NCBI GenBank assembly: GCA_013399305.1
Contig: VXAI01000090.1
Coordinates: 1,882,851-1,946,850 of the forward strand
Reading direction: 5' to 3'
Source: Rostratula benghalensis
Taxonomy: Eukaryota > Chordata > Aves > Charadriiformes > Rostratulidae
Length of the DNA: 64,000 bases
The notes under the pieces are model-generated. The model saw nothing but the letters and a program-made list of their open reading frames with translations. It was not told the origin of the DNA and did no database searches. How positions within the stretch are numbered: the first letter of the stretch is position 1; every line of letters starts with the position of its first letter. The position numbers and the translations under genes are program-made. This document shows, piece by piece, positions 60,462 through 64,000 of the stretch.

Positions 60462-60780
60462 CTATCCTCTGGCGAACTTCATCACTTCAAATGTCCATAT
60501 GTCTGTGTAGACAGCTCCAGCTAGAGCTTTAGTGGTACCTGCAGCCCCAGTTGTCATGTTCCTGAGGTTTGCAGCCCATTCTAAGAAGGCAAGACATGCA
60601 TCACACAGTTGTGGTGGCCCTGCTGTAGACCTGCCCTGCGTTGAGAAGGTCCACAAGCTTCTCATGACTATAGGCCACCTCCATGGGACAGAGCAGCCCT
60701 CCCAGCTCCTCACAGACCTTCATCTTGCAATGGTAGTAACTGCTCTCCACTTTTGTTAATTCACTCTCTACAGGACCAAG
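60462..60780 (-). pseudogene. Possible decayed coding fragment, unidentified
   Basis: On the minus strand one frame reads openly from 60780 down to about 60606 (including ELTKVESSYYHCKMKVCEEL, LVDLLNAGQVYSRATTTV) and stops. An overlapping shifted frame continues (CDACLAFLEWAANLRNM, AVYTDIWTFEVMKFARG) to a stop near 60462. The base composition is richer in GC than its surroundings and the peptide has low-bias, protein-like composition. It could be a frameshifted processed pseudogene inside the GFRAL intron. I do not recognise the parent, and chance is possible. Confidence 0.35.
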
Positions 60781-61104
60781 CTGGAAACATCTTATATTTT
60801 AGCCACTTCCTATTGTAAGTCTTTAGACATCATGTATTTCTTTCACCACGGTACATGTAGATATTTCTATCCCTTTTCCCCATCTTGCCAGGGAACCCAA
60901 ACCAGGTTTACTCTTCTGTACCTCAGTTGAAAAGAATTACTGAAAAAGACAGCTGTTTCTTAGCAGAGTAACGACATAGGCAAGTTATGTACACTACATT
61001 ATTTATGAATTCTGCTAAGAATAGGAAATTATTCCAACTTTTAATCATGTTCTTAATGCTTATGATGGATCTATCTGCTCTCCAAAGCAGGTGGAACAGC
61101 TGGA

Positions 61105-61168
61105 GTTCATGATCTTAAAGGTCTTTTCCAACCTAAATAATTCTATGATTATGTAATTCTCTGATTCC
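61105..61168 (+). mobile_element. Short CR1 LINE 3' tail
   Basis: GGAGTTCATGATCTTAAAGG, CTTTTCCAACCTAAATAATT and CTATGATTATGTAATTCTCTG match a diverged CR1 terminus in + orientation. Confidence 0.88.
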
Positions 61169-62884
61169 AGTGAACTGTGAATGGGTGCACAGGATGAGAC
61201 CTAAGGTTGTTTACTGATCCGTATCTACAAACGTGCCTAATTTCAGTCACTGTTTTTATTGTTTGTTAGGGCACTGTTTTTTAAGCCTTAACTTGTTGTT
61301 CATTAGAACATCTTCAGATGATCAATACCATGTATATAGAGATGAAAACGGGATAATACAGCCCCTTCTGTCATACAGAAATTGAAAAGTGGATTCTGGT
61401 AGTTTTCATGGACAACATTTGAGATGAAGAGAGACAAAATTTCGTATTGGTATTTCTTAACTTCCCTAGCATTATTTCACATTTCAAGAACCAATTTGAT
61501 ATATATTAACAGTGAAATTTTCTATAAAATATCCTTTGGATTTTTAAAGAGCGGAGTGCCTATTGAGAAACACACACCTCCATAACATTTTTAAAGGAAG
61601 ATGAATAAGCATATTCAAGTACTTAAACCATAAAGAATATATCAAATAGAGAATTAGCTCTCCAGCCACAAAATTGTGCCCGCTTGTAACAAATTCCCAT
61701 TGTTCTCAGATGGTAGGAGAAAATATATGGCTTCTAGCATGACTTGATCATTAACAGCTTCCTTGTGTTCCCCATAGAATTGAAAATGTTGTAAAAAATA
61801 TCCCTTTTACCAGCAATTATTGTAACAAAACCATAGCATTTTAGAAGATTTTTACAAAAAGTTAGAACACTGAATTTTAGAGTGTTATATTTTACCAAAA
61901 TGAAACACTTTTCCCAACTTTTTAAAGAAAAATATTATAATATTTTGTGAAATTATATTAGCCCATTTTTAACTGTTTAACTGTTATTTGACTGTTTTAA
62001 ATGTTTAACTGTTTAACATGACTGTTAATCCTAAGGATTTTCCTAGTCTTGTGGTAAGTGGTGTATTTTAAAAACTTCTCTTTGCCTTAAATATGTGTGA
62101 ACCTCCCTTTCCACTTCAAAAAAGTAGGAAACTTTTGCTCCTACAACTGCTCCTGCAGTTGTAGAAATTTTTTAAAAATAACTGAGTGGAAAATTAAGAA
62201 TCAGAAAGTGAAGGAAAAAAGAGCCTAAAAATTATTCTTCTCATGAAACTCATCAGCTTAAAGAAATGTTGTAACTTGAGAGGATGAACAACTGCTGATC
62301 TACTTTTTAATGTGTATTAGAAGCCCTACATTGAGACTAAGATAGACTTCGCCCCTCTTCCTTCAAAAATTCACCACATTAAATAACTTTCAGTAGCTTG
62401 CTGCATCAAGTGACATGTTCATTCTGTGCCACTTGTGGTTGTTCAATCATTGTTTTCTTTTATTGGAAAACTTGACTTTTTGGAAAGCACAGCGTCATCC
62501 TGTAATAAAGACCAATGAGATTCAACCCCATGCTCAGCTCTTGCCCACTGATTGTCTTCTTGTAAAATATATATCCACTCTCTCATACTGGAGCTGCTCT
62601 AGTGTCAATGCTACCTGTGTTTGTATTACACTATATGCTAGATCCATCACTTGTATGTAGTGTATACAGAAATGTCTCATTTTGGGTCAGTATGTGCATA
62701 TGACAAAACCACAAACAAACAGAACATATGATATAACAAATTCAGAGGCCAGAAATCACAGCCCAGATAAGTGGCCCATGGATGGGACCAGGACTCCATC
62801 TCTTCCTTTGTGAGTGTTTCACTGACTACATAAGGTGGAGCAGCTTAGGAACAGCTAAAGCTCTTCTATCCCTCTCCCTGTCCC

Positions 62885-63357
62885 CTCTGCCTGAGTTCTG
62901 GGCTCCCCAGTTCAGAAAGATAACTGCTGAAGAAGGTACAGCAGAGGACCACAAAGATGATGAGGGGCCTGGAGCATCTCTCTGATGAGGAAAGGCTGAG
63001 GGACTCGGGTCTTTTTAGTCTGGAGAACAGAAGACTAGGGGGGGGATCAGATCAACACCTATACTTAAAGGCTGGGTGTCAAGAGTCTTTTTTTCAGTGT
63101 TGCCCAGTGACAGGACAAGAAGAAATGGGCACAAACTGGAACGTAAGAAGTTCCATCTAAACTGGAGGAGGAATTTCTTTGCTGTGAAGGTGGCAGAGCC
63201 CTGGAACAGACAGCCCAGAGGGGTGGTGGAGTCTCTGTCTCTAGAGACGTTCAAAACCCACGTGGACATGGTCCTGTGGGACCCACTCTGGCAGGGGGTT
63301 GGACTAGGTGATCTCCAGAAGTCCCTTCCAACCCTATAGCTTTTTGTGATTCTGTAT
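62885..63357 (+). mobile_element. CR1 LINE 3' region, about 470 bp
   Basis: The longest plus-strand CR1 copy in the window. It contains AGGACCACAAAGATGATGAG, GGAGCATCTCTCTGATGAGG, AAAGGCTGAGGGACTCGGGT, AACTGGAGGAGGAATTTCTT, AGAGCCCTGGAACAGACAGC and CTTCCAACCCTATAGC near the end. The good match to the familiar avian consensus suggests a relatively young insertion. Open frames across it are not genes. Confidence 0.95.
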
Positions 63358-64000
63358 GTGAGTTCCTGTATAAAAAAAACTTATTTAATTCTATAAACAT
63401 AACAGAATCAGTGCAACAGGAAAGCAACAGAAAGGTCTCATGCTTTACGCTTGTGGCTCTGTAACTGAGTCCTTTTGTCACATCATGTAACCTCTGCACC
63501 ACTCCATTCCAGTTTCAGGGCTTACATTACATTCTCAGCTGAAACTTTTCCTTCAGAATATATGATCAAAACTGATTGATTAATTCCTTCAGGAAAAATA
63601 AGTTTCTCCTTATTTGGAAAACAAAAGTTGAAACATCTCCCAGTTTTTCAACAGTTGGAATATTTAGCACATAAGCTGCCTAAGTGACTTTTTGGTAAGA
63701 AGCCTAAGAGAAAGGGGAAACTCCATGGGCATGGGGCCCAGAAACACAGTGTTAGTTCCCTTTTTACATTAATTTGATTCTAGAGCAATTATTGCTGCAC
63801 ACTGCAATTATGGCAATATGCCAAAAAGGAAAAAAAATCTAGCAGGTAAGTAAGAGCCAGGTCTCCTCTGATACACAGAATAAAATTAACACCTTAAAAT
63901 CAACAGGGAGAACTACTCCAAAACACCAACCAGAGTAACAAGCTGTTCCCCTGGATCAGAGTAAAAGCTAATGCTACACACATACAAAGTGCTATTGGAT

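Larger units (their letters stand above)
57354..64000 (+). other. GFRAL: GFRAL intron 8 (continues beyond window)
   Basis: At least 6.6 kb. It holds two CR1 elements (61105-61168, 62885-63357), an 11-base assembly gap (59531-59541), a possible antisense pseudogene near 60460-60780 and AT-rich low-complexity sequence around 61965-62020. No exon encoding a hydrophobic helix with a basic tail was found, so the last GFRAL exon is probably to the right. Confidence 0.75.

Noticed and set aside
62782..63502. Open frames on both strands across 62782-63502
   Set aside because: They lie in a CR1 3' region and are not genes.
1..64000. CRISPR arrays, operons, tRNA or rRNA genes
   Set aside because: None seen; the DNA is vertebrate, and no cloverleaf with A and B boxes or rRNA motif was recognised.

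Overview
The window is vertebrate nuclear DNA, almost certainly from a bird. It has small exons in AT-rich introns, GT-AG splice sites and two CpG islands. At least nine chicken-repeat-1 (CR1) LINE fragments carry the typical avian 3' signature (a run like CCAACC..ATTCTATGATTCTATG). Two protein-coding genes lie head to tail on the + strand. Their order matches the human 6p12 block HCRTR2-GFRAL.

Region 1 (1-33200): the complete orexin/hypocretin receptor type 2 gene, HCRTR2. A CpG island (about 1-1250) covers the 5' leader and exon 1. Seven coding exons (317-545, 13597-13775, 15444-15687, 22953-23068, 28138-28358, 29714-29835, 30879-31102) join in frame to an intact 444-residue class A GPCR with Gln3.32, DRW, NPIIY and a cysteine pair after TM7. 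A long AU-rich 3' region follows, with candidate poly(A) signals and two perfect Pumilio-type octamers near 33100.

Region 2 (about 33200-38080): intergenic, AT-rich, with a 48-bp tandem duplication and no supported gene.

Region 3 (38080-64000): the 5' part of GFRAL, the GDF15 receptor of the GFR-alpha family, starting in its own CpG island. Eight coding exons are visible (38335-38356, 41540-41674, 48497-48649, 50151-50576, 51288-51344, 51807-52131, 54068-54327, 57255-57353), encoding 492 residues of signal peptide and ectodomain. The exon for the transmembrane segment and tail was not found and probably lies beyond the right edge.

The most notable observation is GFRAL exon 4. It is a phase 1-1 exon of 142 codons that encodes an extra ten-cysteine GFR-alpha module ending in an aspartate run. 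The mammalian protein as I recall it (about 394 residues) goes directly from the product of exon 3 to that of exon 5. The bird ectodomain would therefore have four cysteine-rich modules instead of three. The cysteine spacing of the extra module closely tracks that of the module before it, which suggests an internal domain duplication or an ancestral module lost in mammals.

The two genes are functionally distinct (hypothalamic orexin signalling; hindbrain GDF15/RET signalling). They are neighbours by conserved synteny and are not an operon.
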